A stretch of DNA of 64,000 nt from Brevibacillus reuszeri (GCF_002897295.1 NZ_BEXF01000018.1:1-64000), one strand, 5' to 3'. Positions 17,626-27,041 are shown, counted from the stretch's first letter. Numbers and translations: made by a program. Notes: generated by a model not told the origin, from the sequence alone.

Positions 17626-17890
17626 CGTCAAACACCTCCTGACATACTAAAATTCCGGTGGCCATCGTCATCTTTTGTGTCCAATCGCTCCTTGATCCAG
17701 CAAAATTGCGGAACGTACGCCACATCTCACCTTCATCCGTTCCCCATGCCTGTCTGACATCGTCTGGGTCTAGGATTCGAAAATGTCCTGAGAAGATGTT
17801 TTGCTGCAACTTCCACCCGTTTCTCCTGTCCAATGTGTCCCAAAAGACCTTACCTCCCGCCGTTTTGATCGGCAAATTCGGAAACAACAT
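17561..17890 (-). CDS. Hypothetical protein, 109 aa, overlapping int3
   Basis: The frame starts at ATG 17890 behind AAAGGAATG and overlaps the recombinase 5' end by about 65 bases. The first 85 residues look protein-like (GGKVFWDTLDRRNGWKLQQN, then WGTDEGEMWRTFRNF). The last 25, read across the recombinase start, are less convincing. The true gene may therefore be slightly shorter or frameshifted. Set B has no such gene between its hairpin and its recombinase. Function unknown. Confidence 0.5.
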   Translation of the reverse strand: MLFPNLPIKTAGGKVFWDTLDRRNGWKLQQNIFSGHFRILDPDDVRQAWGTDEGEMWRTFRNFAGSRSDWTQKMTMATGILVCQEVFDDGCDSAVRTVSCRDRNRAKND

Positions 17891-17934
17891 GTACCCCATT
17901 CCTTTCAACTTGTGCAACAAATTATTCGGATCGC

Positions 17935-17968
17935 AAAAAATCCCTACACCCTGCTGTGGATGTAGGGA
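17935..17968 (-). terminator. Hairpin with T6 upstream of the 17890 gene and int3
   Basis: TCCCTACA pairs with TGTAGGGA, followed on the minus strand by TTTTTTGCG. A related hairpin (CCCTAC...GTAGGG then TTTTTGCG) precedes the sister recombinase at 36084-36117. Either an insulator or an attenuator. From 17969 to 18234 the sequence is AT-rich with no gene. Confidence 0.75.
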
Positions 17969-18234
17969 CGGTAAAAAGCCAGAATACAGCCTCCTTTCCT
18001 TTATTGGTCTATATTAATAATATTTATCTGAAAATACATTTAATTCGATTTTTTTAGTTGCGTATAGGGATGGTCTTAATTTTATTCGTCGTTATTTCCA
18101 CTTATTTCTGGGACAATTTATCGGTTATCTAAGACCGTTTCATTAGACCAAAAGACCCTCTAACTGATGTCTAACTAATTTATACCGGGAACATTGAATC
18201 GATCACATAATTTCAACTAGCTAGTAGAAGCATA

Positions 18235-18265
18235 GAAAAGAGACCCTAGATAATCTAAGGTCTCT
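18235..18265 (-). terminator. Flagellin gene terminator
   Basis: AGAGACC pairs with GGTCTCT on either side of a TA-rich loop and is followed by TTTTC on the minus strand, just past the flagellin stop codon. Confidence 0.85.
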
Positions 18266-18281
18266 CGGTGTTTGGCCCAAA

Positions 18282-20330
18282 TTAACGGAGCAATTGCAGA
18301 ACGCCCTGCGGTTGCTGATTGGCTTGTGCTAACATAGCTTGTGCCGCTTGAGCAAGGATGTTGTTCTTGGTTTGTTCCATCATTTCTTTCGCCATATCTG
18401 TATCACGGATACGAGATTCAGCAGCAGTCAGGTTTTCGGAAGAAGTGTTCAGATTGTTGATAGTGTGCTCCAAACGGTTTTGGTATGCACCTAATGATGA
18501 GCGTTGAGAAGATACAGTATTAATTGCATCATCAAGAACACTAATTGCAGCGGTTGCTTTTTCACTACTAGATATATCAAGGGAGTACTCAACATTATCG
18601 TTGTTTGTTCCATTAGTTACATTTGCTTTTTCTACTAATGAAGCAATTGCTCCATTAGCAGCCTTAACTGTTCCAGATGCATTAGAGCTTATTTTAAGAG
18701 CTTGAGAACGCATATCTTGAATGTTAGTAGTCATAGTTTGTCCACTATTAGCTCCAATTTGGAAACTAACAGAGAAACCACTCTCAGCTTGCACATTCGT
18801 ATCAACTTTTGGAGCTACTCTTGATTCTTGACCTGTCTTTTGAGTTAACGTAACCTGATTAGATGGAGAACCAGTTGCTACTGTATACTTAGAAGAAAGG
18901 GTTGTATTTAAGCTAAGTGCAGTTGCTAAATTTTTAGCTTGTTCATATTTATCTGCACCAGCAAGAATCGACGTACCTTTAGCAATTCCAGCATCTGACG
19001 CGTCATTAGTTACTTTAATGTCAACACCATCGATAGTGTACTTTCCACCATTTTTAACCATTGTGTTGTCATCAATATTTAGATTGTACACTCCAGCTGT
19101 AGCACTTGATGTTACAGTGCCCATTGCCTGAGCAGTTGTAGCAGAACCAGTTTTTTCAGTTAAGATTAACTTACTTCCTGACGTAATTACATTGTAACGT
19201 CCGCCAACAGTTGCATTTGCATTCAAAGCTTTTGCAAGACTTTCAGCCTGTGCTTTTGCATCACCATCAATATCAAATTGATTAGCTGCTAGTCCAGTTG
19301 TAGACGCTGACTTACCTGTAAATGTTACTCCACCAAATACGATTGTGTCATTTAAGTTAAATTGTTTGTCGATTGAGAATGATAGTTGTCCTTTAACTTC
19401 ATCGACACCTTTTGTCGTAAGCTGTGCAGCTCCTGTTGTTGACGCAATTGTTACATTACCTGAAGTGGTAATAACTTGACTGTTATTTTTTGCACCAGCA
19501 GCAGTTGTACCTGTGAAAGTGATTTTTCCAGCTGCTCCAGAGATAGTAAAGTCAGCTAATGGAGAACCAGAATATGCTTTCATCTGATTTAATGCTGCTG
19601 CAATTGCTGTAGCTTGTTTAGCTGCTGTATCATCACCAGTAGTGGCAGTAGTATCTAGCGCTATATCAATGCTATCTCCAGAAATATTTGAAACAACCGC
19701 CGCCCCAGTATCAGAAGCCGATGCAGTAATATTAATTTTAGCTCCATTAAACGTAAGTGTTCCACTTTGTCCTGCAGTTAGTGCAGTTAAAGCACCAGTA
19801 TCGAATATTGCACCAACAGCAGCTTTACCTGATGCAAGAGTTGTTACTCCGGAAACAACACCTTTGTCAGCACCTTTTGTTGCAGCATTTACATTAACCG
19901 AAGTACCAACGGAGCCTCCATTTAATAGCTTCTGAGTGTTGAACTCAGTTGTGTTACCGATACGGTTGATTTCAGAAGTCAACTGGTTCATCTCATCTTG
20001 CAAAGCACCGCGGTCAGCATCCGTATTCGTACCGTTAGAAGATTGAACAGCCAACTCACGCATACGTTGTAGAATACTATGTGTTTCGTTCAATGCACCC
20101 TCAGCTGTCTGAATCAAAGAGATTCCATCTTGAGCGTTTTTCGCAGCCATGTCCAAACCGCGGATTTGTCCACGCATTTTTTCGGAGATTGCCAGACCTG
20201 CAGCATCGTCACCAGCACGGTTGATTTTCAATCCGGAAGACAATTTCTCGATATTTTTGTTTGTTGCAGCAGTGTTGGTGTTCAACTGACGATACGTGTT
20301 AAGTGAAGCAATGTTATGGTTAATTCTCAT
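18282..20330 (-). CDS. hag: Flagellin with enlarged variable domain
   Basis: A 682-residue flagellin. The conserved N-terminal D0/D1 domain (MRINHNIASLNTYRQL, LSSGLKINRAGDDAAGLAIS, about 1-140) and C-terminal D1/D0 domain (about 540-682, ending GVLQLLR) frame a central region of about 400 residues. That centre is rich in Ala, Thr and Gly with repeated T-F-(N/T)-G motifs (LTFNGAKI, ITFTGTTAAG, VTFTGKSAS). Firmicute flagellins are usually 270-500 aa, so the exposed part is large. An ACGGAGG site precedes the ATG and doubles as a CsrA target. csrA lies directly upstream. The gene is on the minus strand inside the recombinase island, about 41 kb from flgK-flgL, so it may be an additional or cargo flagellin. 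Confidence 0.93.
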   Translation of the reverse strand: MRINHNIASLNTYRQLNTNTAATNKNIEKLSSGLKINRAGDDAAGLAISEKMRGQIRGLDMAAKNAQDGISLIQTAEGALNETHSILQRMRELAVQSSNGTNTDADRGALQDEMNQLTSEINRIGNTTEFNTQKLLNGGSVGTSVNVNAATKGADKGVVSGVTTLASGKAAVGAIFDTGALTALTAGQSGTLTFNGAKINITASASDTGAAVVSNISGDSIDIALDTTATTGDDTAAKQATAIAAALNQMKAYSGSPLADFTISGAAGKITFTGTTAAGAKNNSQVITTSGNVTIASTTGAAQLTTKGVDEVKGQLSFSIDKQFNLNDTIVFGGVTFTGKSASTTGLAANQFDIDGDAKAQAESLAKALNANATVGGRYNVITSGSKLILTEKTGSATTAQAMGTVTSSATAGVYNLNIDDNTMVKNGGKYTIDGVDIKVTNDASDAGIAKGTSILAGADKYEQAKNLATALSLNTTLSSKYTVATGSPSNQVTLTQKTGQESRVAPKVDTNVQAESGFSVSFQIGANSGQTMTTNIQDMRSQALKISSNASGTVKAANGAIASLVEKANVTNGTNNDNVEYSLDISSSEKATAAISVLDDAINTVSSQRSSLGAYQNRLEHTINNLNTSSENLTAAESRIRDTDMAKEMMEQTKNNILAQAAQAMLAQANQQPQGVLQLLR

Positions 20331-20357
20331 TCTAAAAACCTCCGTGTAATTTAGTTA

Positions 20358-20381
20358 CCTGGGTACATCCATTTACCCAAG
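20358..20381 (-). promoter_or_regulatory. CsrA-binding hairpin in the flagellin leader
   Basis: The leader RNA folds TGGGTA/TACCCA with AAUGGAUG in the loop, presenting the ANGGA core that CsrA recognises. A second GGA lies in the Shine-Dalgarno (ACGGAGG), about 20 bases downstream. The two-site layout matches the known CsrA control of hag in Bacillus subtilis. Confidence 0.7.
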
Positions 20382-20392
20382 TTTTATAAGGT

Positions 20393-20551
20393 CTACTCTT
20401 TCTTAAGGAGTAGTTCCTCACGAATAATACTAACTTCTTTTGGAGCTTCAATAAATAACTTCATCATTCCATCTTCTTTGTAAACCTTAATTCTGATGTT
20501 ACCGTTAATTATAATCGATTCGTCAGGTTTTCTTGTAAGCACTAGTGCCAT
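20393..20551 (-). CDS. csrA: CsrA-like translational regulator (short form)
   Basis: A 52-residue CsrA/RsmA-type RNA-binding protein (LVLTRKPDESIIINGNI, then LFIEAPKEVSIIREE). CsrA dimers block translation by binding GGA motifs at Shine-Dalgarno sites. This copy is shorter than the usual 60-80 residues, ending soon after the conserved EAP..V.I.REE strand. Start chosen at ATG 20551 behind AAGGAGG; an upstream ATG has no site. It is directly upstream of hag, whose leader carries a matching hairpin, so it likely tunes this flagellin. fliW, its usual antagonist, is not adjacent here. Confidence 0.88.
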   Translation of the reverse strand: MALVLTRKPDESIIINGNIRIKVYKEDGMMKLFIEAPKEVSIIREELLLKKE

Positions 20552-20582
20552 AAAATCATCCTCCTTGATGGTCACATTACAT

Positions 20583-20610
20583 ATATCGGAATATTTAACT
20601 TGCACCTTTA
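20583..20610 (-). promoter_or_regulatory. Candidate SigD-type flagellar promoter for csrA-hag
   Basis: Minus strand TAAA, 17 bases, then CCGATAT, about 30 bases upstream of csrA. The match to the Bacillus SigD consensus (TAAA-N14-16-GCCGATAT) is good except for spacing one base long and a missing leading G. Confidence 0.55.
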
Positions 20611-20812
20611 GTAGTAGATAGAAATTTTTCTAAGTTTTTTTTAAAAAAATAAAAACCAATCATAGTTAAAGTAACTCTCTGTAGTTTTTATAGTTTGCAG
20701 GGAGGAGAAAACCGATCGGTTCCTTGCCGGGAATGAAAGGTGGAGCACATTGATGGGGGAGGCTCTGTTTTGCAGCCAGTTTGCGGAGGGTTTTTCAGCT
20801 AGTTTGTAAGCG

Positions 20813-21709
20813 TCAAATAACTCGGTGGATAGAAAAAGAACAGAAACTCGTGTAAACTGAGTTCTGCTCTCTGAGTTTTGCTCTATTTGCAGGCTTCTTG
20901 AACTTCTGGGCTCCACGGAAGGTAACCCTCAAGAAATTCCGGATGCTGTGTCCCTCTTCATTCATTACCTGGACGGTCGTTTCATCAGCATGCAGATATT
21001 TTTCTTGCATGAGCTTCTGATGCATTCGCTTCACCAATGGCATCAACCAGTCACGTGATGCGGCTAGAATCCAATTAGCCATGGCAGAGCGGCTTAGGTT
21101 CACACCCAGTGTCTTCCACTCCTTTTCTTGACGATAAAGAGGAAGGGCGTTGACAAACTTCTGATGCATAACCCATGCGACTGTGGAGGGAGATGCCATG
21201 GAATGCTGAATCACCGGATCAGGCATTGGTGATGTCTCCATATAGGGTTCCCCGTTCTTACGACAGGTGCGGCACTCAAAGGTTTCACGATAATAATCGA
21301 TGGCCCTAACTTTGGCAGGAATAAACTCGATTTCGGTACGGACGAATTCTTCACCTACCGATACAAGAGTAGTGTGGCATGCTTCGCAAAAGCGGTCTTC
21401 TTCAACCAGAGTACAAAGACGTTTATCGTGTGGGATATCCTTTAAGAGTTCCATCCGCTGACCTTTAAATTTCTTTCGTTGGTAACCCCCTACCTGCTTG
21501 AGGTCAGGCTCTGGTGCCATCGGATCGGCTTGGGTTTCTGCTTCATCAAAAAGAGACATCTGCCCCAAAGAAAAGGACGATGTCTTCTCGGTACTTCTGC
21601 CGAAGAGCTTGCGCGTCAGATATTCAACCGTTTCATGGAGCCGTTTGTTTTCCAACTCCAGTTCACCTATGCGATTTTCGAGTACTTTTACCTGATCTGC
21701 AGCGCTCAT
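20813..21709 (-). pseudogene. tnpC: IS66 transposase TnpC, C-terminally truncated
   Basis: The N-terminal leucine-zipper-like helix (VKVLENRIGELELENKRL), the zinc-binding region (C-x-x-C pairs near 110-150) and the start of the DDE domain (YLHADETTVQV) are present. Homology then stops at about residue 255 and jumps to the end of the element (SIRNFLRVTFRG), losing the second and third catalytic positions. Start taken at ATG 21709. It cannot be an active transposase. Confidence 0.85.
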
Positions 21710-21804
21710 AAATACCGTTCCTTTACCGATTTCTTCTATATCCAGTATACCACAAAAGGGCCGAAAGGCCCAGTAACCATGCGCATTTGCAGGTCGTTTT
21801 GCTG

Positions 21805-22161
21805 TTAAATACAAGTAGCGATATTAATCTTTTTCACGGCCTTCGGTTGATCTATGGACAGGCCTTCTAGTAGCCAGCGAAATTCCTGGTATGTGATGGA
21901 GCGAACGGCTTCGGCATTCATTGGCCATTGAAAACTTCCGTTTTCCAATCGCTTGTAAAGGAGAACAAATCCATCTCCTTCCCAACAGAGTGCTTTCAGC
22001 CGATCCCGTCGCCGGCCACAAAAGAGAAACAGACTGTTCTGGAAAGGGTTCAACTGATAGTTCTGTTGGACAATGGCGGCGAGTCCATCAATGGACTTTC
22101 GCATGTCTGTGTAACCACAAGCGATATAGATTTTCTCCGCTTTCGAGATATCACCGAACAT
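21805..22161 (-). CDS. tnpB: IS66 accessory protein TnpB
   Basis: A 118-residue IS66 Orf2 protein (IYIACGYTDMRKSIDGLAAI, LFLFCGRRRDRLKALCWEGD, GFVLLYKRLENG), full length for the family. It is required with TnpA and TnpC for transposition in active IS66 members but is probably idle here because tnpC is broken. Its start overlaps the end of tnpA. Confidence 0.92.
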   Translation of the reverse strand: MFGDISKAEKIYIACGYTDMRKSIDGLAAIVQQNYQLNPFQNSLFLFCGRRRDRLKALCWEGDGFVLLYKRLENGSFQWPMNAEAVRSITYQEFRWLLEGLSIDQPKAVKKINIATCI

Positions 22162-22543
22162 TTTGCAGTGCCCTCAGGGTGTTTTCGATCAACGTTGCTG
22201 ATGCATTGTTGCGAATTTCCAGTTTTACAGCCCCAAAACTCAATACAATATCCGACGACGATTCTTGATCCGAAGAGCAAGTCTCAACCGCGCGGTCTGG
22301 AATATTTACTGGAACGATTGGATTGTTTCCACTAAGTGATGGAAGCACCTCGCAAGCGGCTTTACGGATCCTTCTTAACCAATAGTAATAACTTGTTGGT
22401 TTGATGTTATTCTCAGCACACCACACAGCGACTGTCTGCCCACTACTGCGGCATTGACGGACGATCTCTGTCCACTGGTTGAAACGATATTGGCTAGTGA
22501 CTTCCCTAGTATCCAACTCTAACCTCCATTTGAAGTTTTTCAA
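22151..22543 (-). CDS. tnpA: IS66 accessory protein TnpA
   Basis: A 130-residue IS66 Orf1 protein with an N-terminal HTH of the IS3/IS66 type (FNQWTEIVRQCRSSGQTVAV, WCAENNIKPTSYYYWLRRIR) and the family C-terminal segment (LSFGAVKLEIRNNAS). Apparently intact. First gene inside the right inverted repeat. Confidence 0.88.
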   Translation of the reverse strand: MKNFKWRLELDTREVTSQYRFNQWTEIVRQCRSSGQTVAVWCAENNIKPTSYYYWLRRIRKAACEVLPSLSGNNPIVPVNIPDRAVETCSSDQESSSDIVLSFGAVKLEIRNNASATLIENTLRALQNVR

Positions 22544-22688
22544 CTTTACTTTAAAAACTTTACTTGAGAGGATTGTCCTACAGTTTTCGGGAAGTTACCA
22601 TCCACTGTCTTATTTGACGCTTACTATGCAGAAGATTTTCCAGTGAGTATGGATTACAAAAGGAGCGAGCCGCTCCTCTGATCAAAGG

Positions 22689-22721
22689 AAAAAAGAGCCC
22701 GATTTCTCGGACTCTTTTTTT
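22689..22721. terminator. Terminator of S-layer tail 3
   Basis: GAGTCCGA/TCGGGCTC stem, symmetric A6 and T7 tracts on both sides, ten bases past the stop codon of tail 3. Efficient in both directions by appearance. Confidence 0.9.
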
Positions 22722-22729
22722 AGTAGTTA

Positions 22730-25437
22730 TTAAGGTTTTGTTACTTTTACAGCAGTTGTTGCAAATGGAACTTGGTTGCCATCTACTAGGTTAGTACCAT
22801 CAGCAGCGACAGTAGTAAAGTTATCAACTACAGCGCTAGTTGTAGCTGAGCCACTAAATGTTAATGTAACAGTCATGTTATCTGAAGAAACAGCTGAAGT
22901 AAATTCAGTGTTCACTAGAGAACCATTAGCTACAGTGAAGTAGGTAGCAACATTTGCTGGAGTTGCAAGTGCAGTAGCTTCAGCTGTAGTCAATGGTGCA
23001 CTCAGATTAATAACTACAATATCATTCTTAATTCCATCGTTACCTACATCAACGTGTTGAACAGAAGCAACCTTCTGTTTCACATACGTTGCAGAAGTTC
23101 TGAAGGCAGCAGTTTGGTCAGACCCTCCAAGAGCTACACCATTAGCAGCTTGGTAAGTAGACTTCACAGTAACAGTTACAATCTTATCTGCAAGCAAACT
23201 GTAAGTAGGATCGATTGTTACTGTTTTACCATCTGCACTCAGAGAAACATCAGCAGCAGTGAATGGAACTGAATCAACTGTCAGCACGATATCAGTACCA
23301 AGAACTGGAGTTTTCATTTTACTATCGAATGCGATTGAAATGTTACCATCTGTGGCAACATCAAAGCTGTTATCTGCAGGTGTGATGCTTACCAGGTGTG
23401 CTGCACCATCGTTCTTAGTAGTAAAGTTCCAAGTAGTATCAGTGATTGTGTTACCAGCTTGGTCTTTTACTCCAGATACAACGATTGTGTATTGAGTTCC
23501 AGCTTTTAGATCAGCATCTGGGGTGATAGTAGCTGTACCAGCCGCGAATACAACTGTCGCCGCAACTTTCTCACCAGTTGCAGTTTCCTTCAGGTAAACG
23601 TTATTAGCGTTTACAGAAGAAGCAAGGACTGCTGTATCATCACCAACTGTAACTTTTACTGTAGTGTTACGGTCTACGCCTACAGCCAAGTTTGCATCTT
23701 TGTTAGGTGTTCCACCGATAGTTACAAGTGGGGCGGAAGCTGTTGGTTTAGCACCTGTCAAGAAACCAAACACATACTCAGATGCAACTGGAGTATTAAA
23801 TACATCTTTAACTGCGTTAGTAATGCGAACGCGGTATTGAGTATCTTTTGTAAGGGCACTTCCCGATGCATCTACCACAATAGATTTATCATTGTTTGCA
23901 GCTGTAACTGTTGGACCAGCAGCAGCTACCCAAGTAGTTCCATCAAATTTCTCCAGAACTACGTTAGTAGTGTTGACAGTCGCAGTATTGAGAGCAACTG
24001 GGAAGTTAAAGAACAACTTAGAAGTCAGTCCCAAACCAGTAGAATCCGCAGCTACAACAGTACCGGTAGCAGAACCAGAAGTTACGTTCGTTACAGATGG
24101 AGCAGTTGCTGCTACTGTGTTGAACATTACTTTTTGTTCAGCTGTCAATGTGTTATTTGCAAGATCTTTGATAGTCTTTTTAAGAGTTAAGCTGTATGTT
24201 TTGTTAGGTTTGAGAACGTTAGCACCGGATTTAGCGGGTGTAAGCGTGAAGGATTTCTTATCATCGCTTTGTACAAGTGCCCAACCAGCTGTTGTAACGT
24301 TAACACCATCAGTTTCGTTCTTCAATACGTAATCTGTGTCTGCAGTAATTGCAGCCATTTTCTCGCTGAAGTTGAGAACGATGTTGTCAGTAAGACCAAC
24401 ATTAGTTGTTCCAGTAGCTGGTACAACAGAAACTACAGTTGGAGCAGAGAAATCACCCGTTGTGAAGGTCTTAACAGTTTTAGCGATAGCAAGACCATCA
24501 ACAGACTTAATTTTCGAACCAAAAGTTACTGTGTAGTTTGTGTTTTCCTCAAGGTCTGCTTTTGGAACAATGTTTACATATCGGGAACCAGCTTCGTAAG
24601 TAACGGTTGAATCAACAACTTTACCTGTTGCTGTCTCAGTCAATGTAACGTTTGTTGCATTGATGGTCGAAGCATCCATGTCTGCACCAAATTGAGCAAG
24701 ATATCTAAATGCACTGTTACCAGCAGAAGCAGTGATTTTGTTGTAAACTCCAGTAGCTGCATTAGCTGGAGAGAAGTTTGTTAAGGTTACTGCTCCAGAA
24801 GAGAACACGTCTACTGTGTAGTCTTTCCCAAGTTTTGCTCCGGAAAGATCAGCAACATCTGCTTTAACAATTACACGATACTTTTTATTAGCATCTAAAG
24901 TAACATTACCACTGTTTACTGTAACAGAGGTAGAGGCAGCAGTAATACCTACAGGTACATATGCATTGTCAGTTACGTTGAACAGCTTAACATTTGTGGA
25001 GTTAAGTGTGTTAATATCCATTGGAATATTAAATGTTACTATAATAGAATTGTTTTGAGCTGTTAGTACGGAACCATTTGTCAGGTCGTTAGTACCATCG
25101 CTAGCTTTAAGTACAACTGGAGTAGCAGCTACATTAAATTTAACTACTTTAGCCGCAGAAAGGGTTTTACCAGAAGCACCTTTCAAACCAGTACCAACAT
25201 TCAACACAAACGCTTTACCAGGAGCGAATCCACCTGCTGGCGCTGCAATTGTTACTGTTTTAGTTGTTTTGTCATAAGACAGTGCTGCCAATTGTTTAAC
25301 GCCGTCTTGTGTCAGGTAAATGTTGTTTGCATTTACTGTAGTAGCATCCAATTCTTCACCAAAAGTCAGTGTCAAATCAGAGTTTGCAGCGATGCTTGCA
25401 CCTTCCAGAGTTACAGTAGCACCAGCAGTGTTAATAG
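22730..25437 (-). pseudogene. Silent S-layer tail 3 (SbsA-like Ig domains), headless
   Basis: About 900 residues of S-layer-type sequence begin at AINTAGATVTLEG, exactly at the shared junction core, and end in VKVTKP before a strong terminator. There are about eight SbsA-like Ig-like modules (VTFNIPMDINTLNS, IVLNFSEKMAAIT, LFFNFPVALN, ISIAFDSKMKTP). No SLH domain, signal peptide or translation start is present. The sequence upstream of the junction is an unrelated frame. Codon use (many GTT, GCT, ACT, GTA) fits a gene adapted for very high expression, which suggests the tail was, or can be, expressed from another head. It differs in sequence from tails 2 and 4. Confidence 0.8.
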
Positions 25438-25446
25438 CACAACCCC
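25430..25446 (-). other. att-like junction site 3 (tail 3 start)
   Basis: The minus strand reads GGGGTTGTGCTATTAAC. It shares the GTGCTATTAAC core with site 2. Spaced upstream homology includes CAAGGAGTTTGG at 25493-25504, 53 bases beyond the core against 54 at site 2. Confidence 0.6.
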
Positions 25447-25985
25447 AACCTAGTTTCCCCTAAAAATCCCCAATTCCAAAACCCTTGCCACTCAAGGAGT
25501 TTGGGAGTCGTGTTGTTCGACCATTTGTTAATCAATACATAATGGAAGAAACAAGTTGCAACAAGTAGCAGATCCACAGAAAAAAGATAACAGTTGTTCA
25601 ATAAGTAGGTTTCCAATAGATGTCCAAAAGAAGTTGGCTTGCCCTCATGTCTGGCAAGGAAATGTCCCTTCAGACAAAAAAATTGTAGGCAAGTTGCAGA
25701 CGCTCCCTTGGGTTGCTGAGTCCCCTCAATCTGAGCCCCAGTAAAAAGGAAGCGCCCCAGCAAAATGCCCCAGTGGGTACGTGTCAAATTCCATGTCTCA
25801 CAAGGAAAGGCAATCGGTGCCCCTGTTGCCCCAGCATAATTGCGAAAAGCATAAATCCTCAAAATTGCGAACCACTAAAAACATGACCTCAAGCAATAGA
25901 TGTACATTTTTGTAGCTGTTGCTTCCCTCTTTTCTAAAAGGTAAGGAAGTTGTACAATCAACTGATTCTCTCACGTCACATGTTT
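25447..25985. other. Non-coding arm region between att site 3 and the TA pair
   Basis: A 143-codon frame exists on the minus strand but it runs into the junction core, lacks a ribosome site and has no protein-like pattern. The stretch holds the conserved CAAGGAGTTTGG word, two CAAGTTGCA repeats and a cluster of GCCCCAG heptamers. Confidence 0.5.
25735..25834 (+). repeat. GCCCCAG heptamer cluster
   Basis: GCCCCAG occurs at 25735, 25754, 25767 and 25828, with a GCCCCTG variant near 25819. A cluster of CAGGGGC words in the reverse sense lies at 26941-27041 on the other side of the toxin-antitoxin pair. Candidate protein-binding arms. Confidence 0.4.
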
Positions 25986-26486
25986 CTAGTTTTCTCCTTC
26001 AAGCCTTAGTACCTCGTCATACATTCGCTTGGAAATCCTGTACTCTTTTTCAACCAACAAATCAAGATAAGGTTTGACCGCCTCAATCTTTCCAACTCTC
26101 TTGGCAAGTCGCAAAATACCGATGGAACCCATTGGAATGAGGAAGAATGATTTTGCCATGTTTCGGGCAGCTCTCTCATCAATCAAAACAAAGTCAACTT
26201 GAAGTTCCATGCCACCCACGATTGTCTCAAGCTCACCATGATGTAATTTGCCATACATCCGCTCGACAAACAGCTCATCTCGTACCTCGTACAACTCAAT
26301 CCTCTTCTCACGAATCGCTTCCATGACTTCCATTTTTCCAAAGGCAAACTCATCCTCTGGAGAACAAATCTCCGTAAGAACCGCCTGTGGAATAAAGACT
26401 CGATCAAACAACTCCCAGAGAAGATGGAGCTGACCAATCATGGATAAAGCAATGAGAGGACTGGTATTACTAATCAGCTTTGTCAT
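25986..26486 (-). CDS. DUF3368 PIN-like toxin candidate
   Basis: A 166-residue DUF3368-type protein, a PIN-domain relative. It starts MTKLISNTSPLIALS, where the N-S/T-S-P-L-I motif replaces the usual first Asp environment, and continues with HHGELETIV and DFVLIDERAARNMA, holding the conserved acidic positions. Such proteins are predicted RNases paired with UPF0175 antitoxins. The start overlaps the upstream antitoxin gene by 17 bases. In this island the pair could stabilise the adjacent element. Confidence 0.8.
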   Translation of the reverse strand: MTKLISNTSPLIALSMIGQLHLLWELFDRVFIPQAVLTEICSPEDEFAFGKMEVMEAIREKRIELYEVRDELFVERMYGKLHHGELETIVGGMELQVDFVLIDERAARNMAKSFFLIPMGSIGILRLAKRVGKIEAVKPYLDLLVEKEYRISKRMYDEVLRLEGEN

Positions 26487-26781
26487 CCGCTTTACCTTCC
26501 TCTACGAACTTCTGGATGGCAAACGAATCTTCTTCGAGGTGTTCTTCCGTAAACTCCATCCAAGGAATTTTTTTCACTCGTAATATCTCAATAAACTGGG
26601 CTAGAGGCATCCCAGCTAGCTCAGCCGCTCTCTCCAACGTCACCGATTTCTCCACAAAGAGTCCGATGGATAAAGACAATTTCACTTTTTCATCCATCGA
26701 TTTTCCATACCCTGTTTTCTGAATCACATGAAGTAACTCGTCAGGGATACGTACATCAGGAACATTTTTTTCAGGTAACAT
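26470..26781 (-). CDS. UPF0175 antitoxin candidate
   Basis: A 103-residue UPF0175 protein with an N-terminal strand (VRIPDELLHVI), a helix-turn-helix-like centre (LFVEKSVTLERAAELAGM, then LAQFIEIL) and an acidic C-terminus. The family acts as DNA-binding antitoxins next to DUF3368 proteins. Start placed at ATG 26781 behind AAAGGGG. The gene overlaps the toxin start, the usual antitoxin-first order. Confidence 0.8.
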   Translation of the reverse strand: MLPEKNVPDVRIPDELLHVIQKTGYGKSMDEKVKLSLSIGLFVEKSVTLERAAELAGMPLAQFIEILRVKKIPWMEFTEEHLEEDSFAIQKFVEEGKADDKAD

Positions 26782-26940
26782 CACCATCACCCCTTTGGAT
26801 ACCATTATACCATTTTTCCACGAAAAACCCTTGAAAGGCATTGTACCGATAACTCCTTATACCCATACTATTCTGCTTGTGTTGAGCCGGAAAGGAGAAG
26901 AATGCACCCTTTTTTCCTTTTCTAACATTCCCCCTTTTCA

Positions 26941-27041
26941 CAGGGGCAGCAGGGGCGTAGGAGCGAAACCCTTGTTGTGCATGGCCTTTTAGGCTGTACC
27001 CACAGGGGCGTTCATTAGGGGCAATCCGAGCGAACAGGGGC
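26941..27041 (+). repeat. CAGGGGC heptamer cluster
   Basis: Five YAGGGGC words at 26941, 26950, 27003, 27016 and 27035 lie in the 275-base gap between DBP4 and the antitoxin gene. They mirror the GCCCCAG/GCCCCTG cluster on the far side of the TA pair. Confidence 0.4.

Larger units (their letters stand above)
20806..22624 (-). mobile_element. Internally deleted IS66-family element
   Basis: Terminal inverted repeats beginning GTAAGCGTCAAATAA lie at 20806-20820 and 22610-22624 and stay similar for about 27 bp. Between them are intact tnpA and tnpB and a truncated tnpC. The copy is about 1.8 kb versus 2.4-2.6 kb for complete members. No 8-bp target duplication was found at the ends. It lies between tail 3 and csrA. 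Confidence 0.85.

Noticed and set aside
25441..25862. 143-codon minus-strand frame upstream of tail 3
   Set aside because: It runs through the junction core in another frame, lacks a ribosome site and overlaps the heptamer repeats and the site 2/site 3 non-coding homology.
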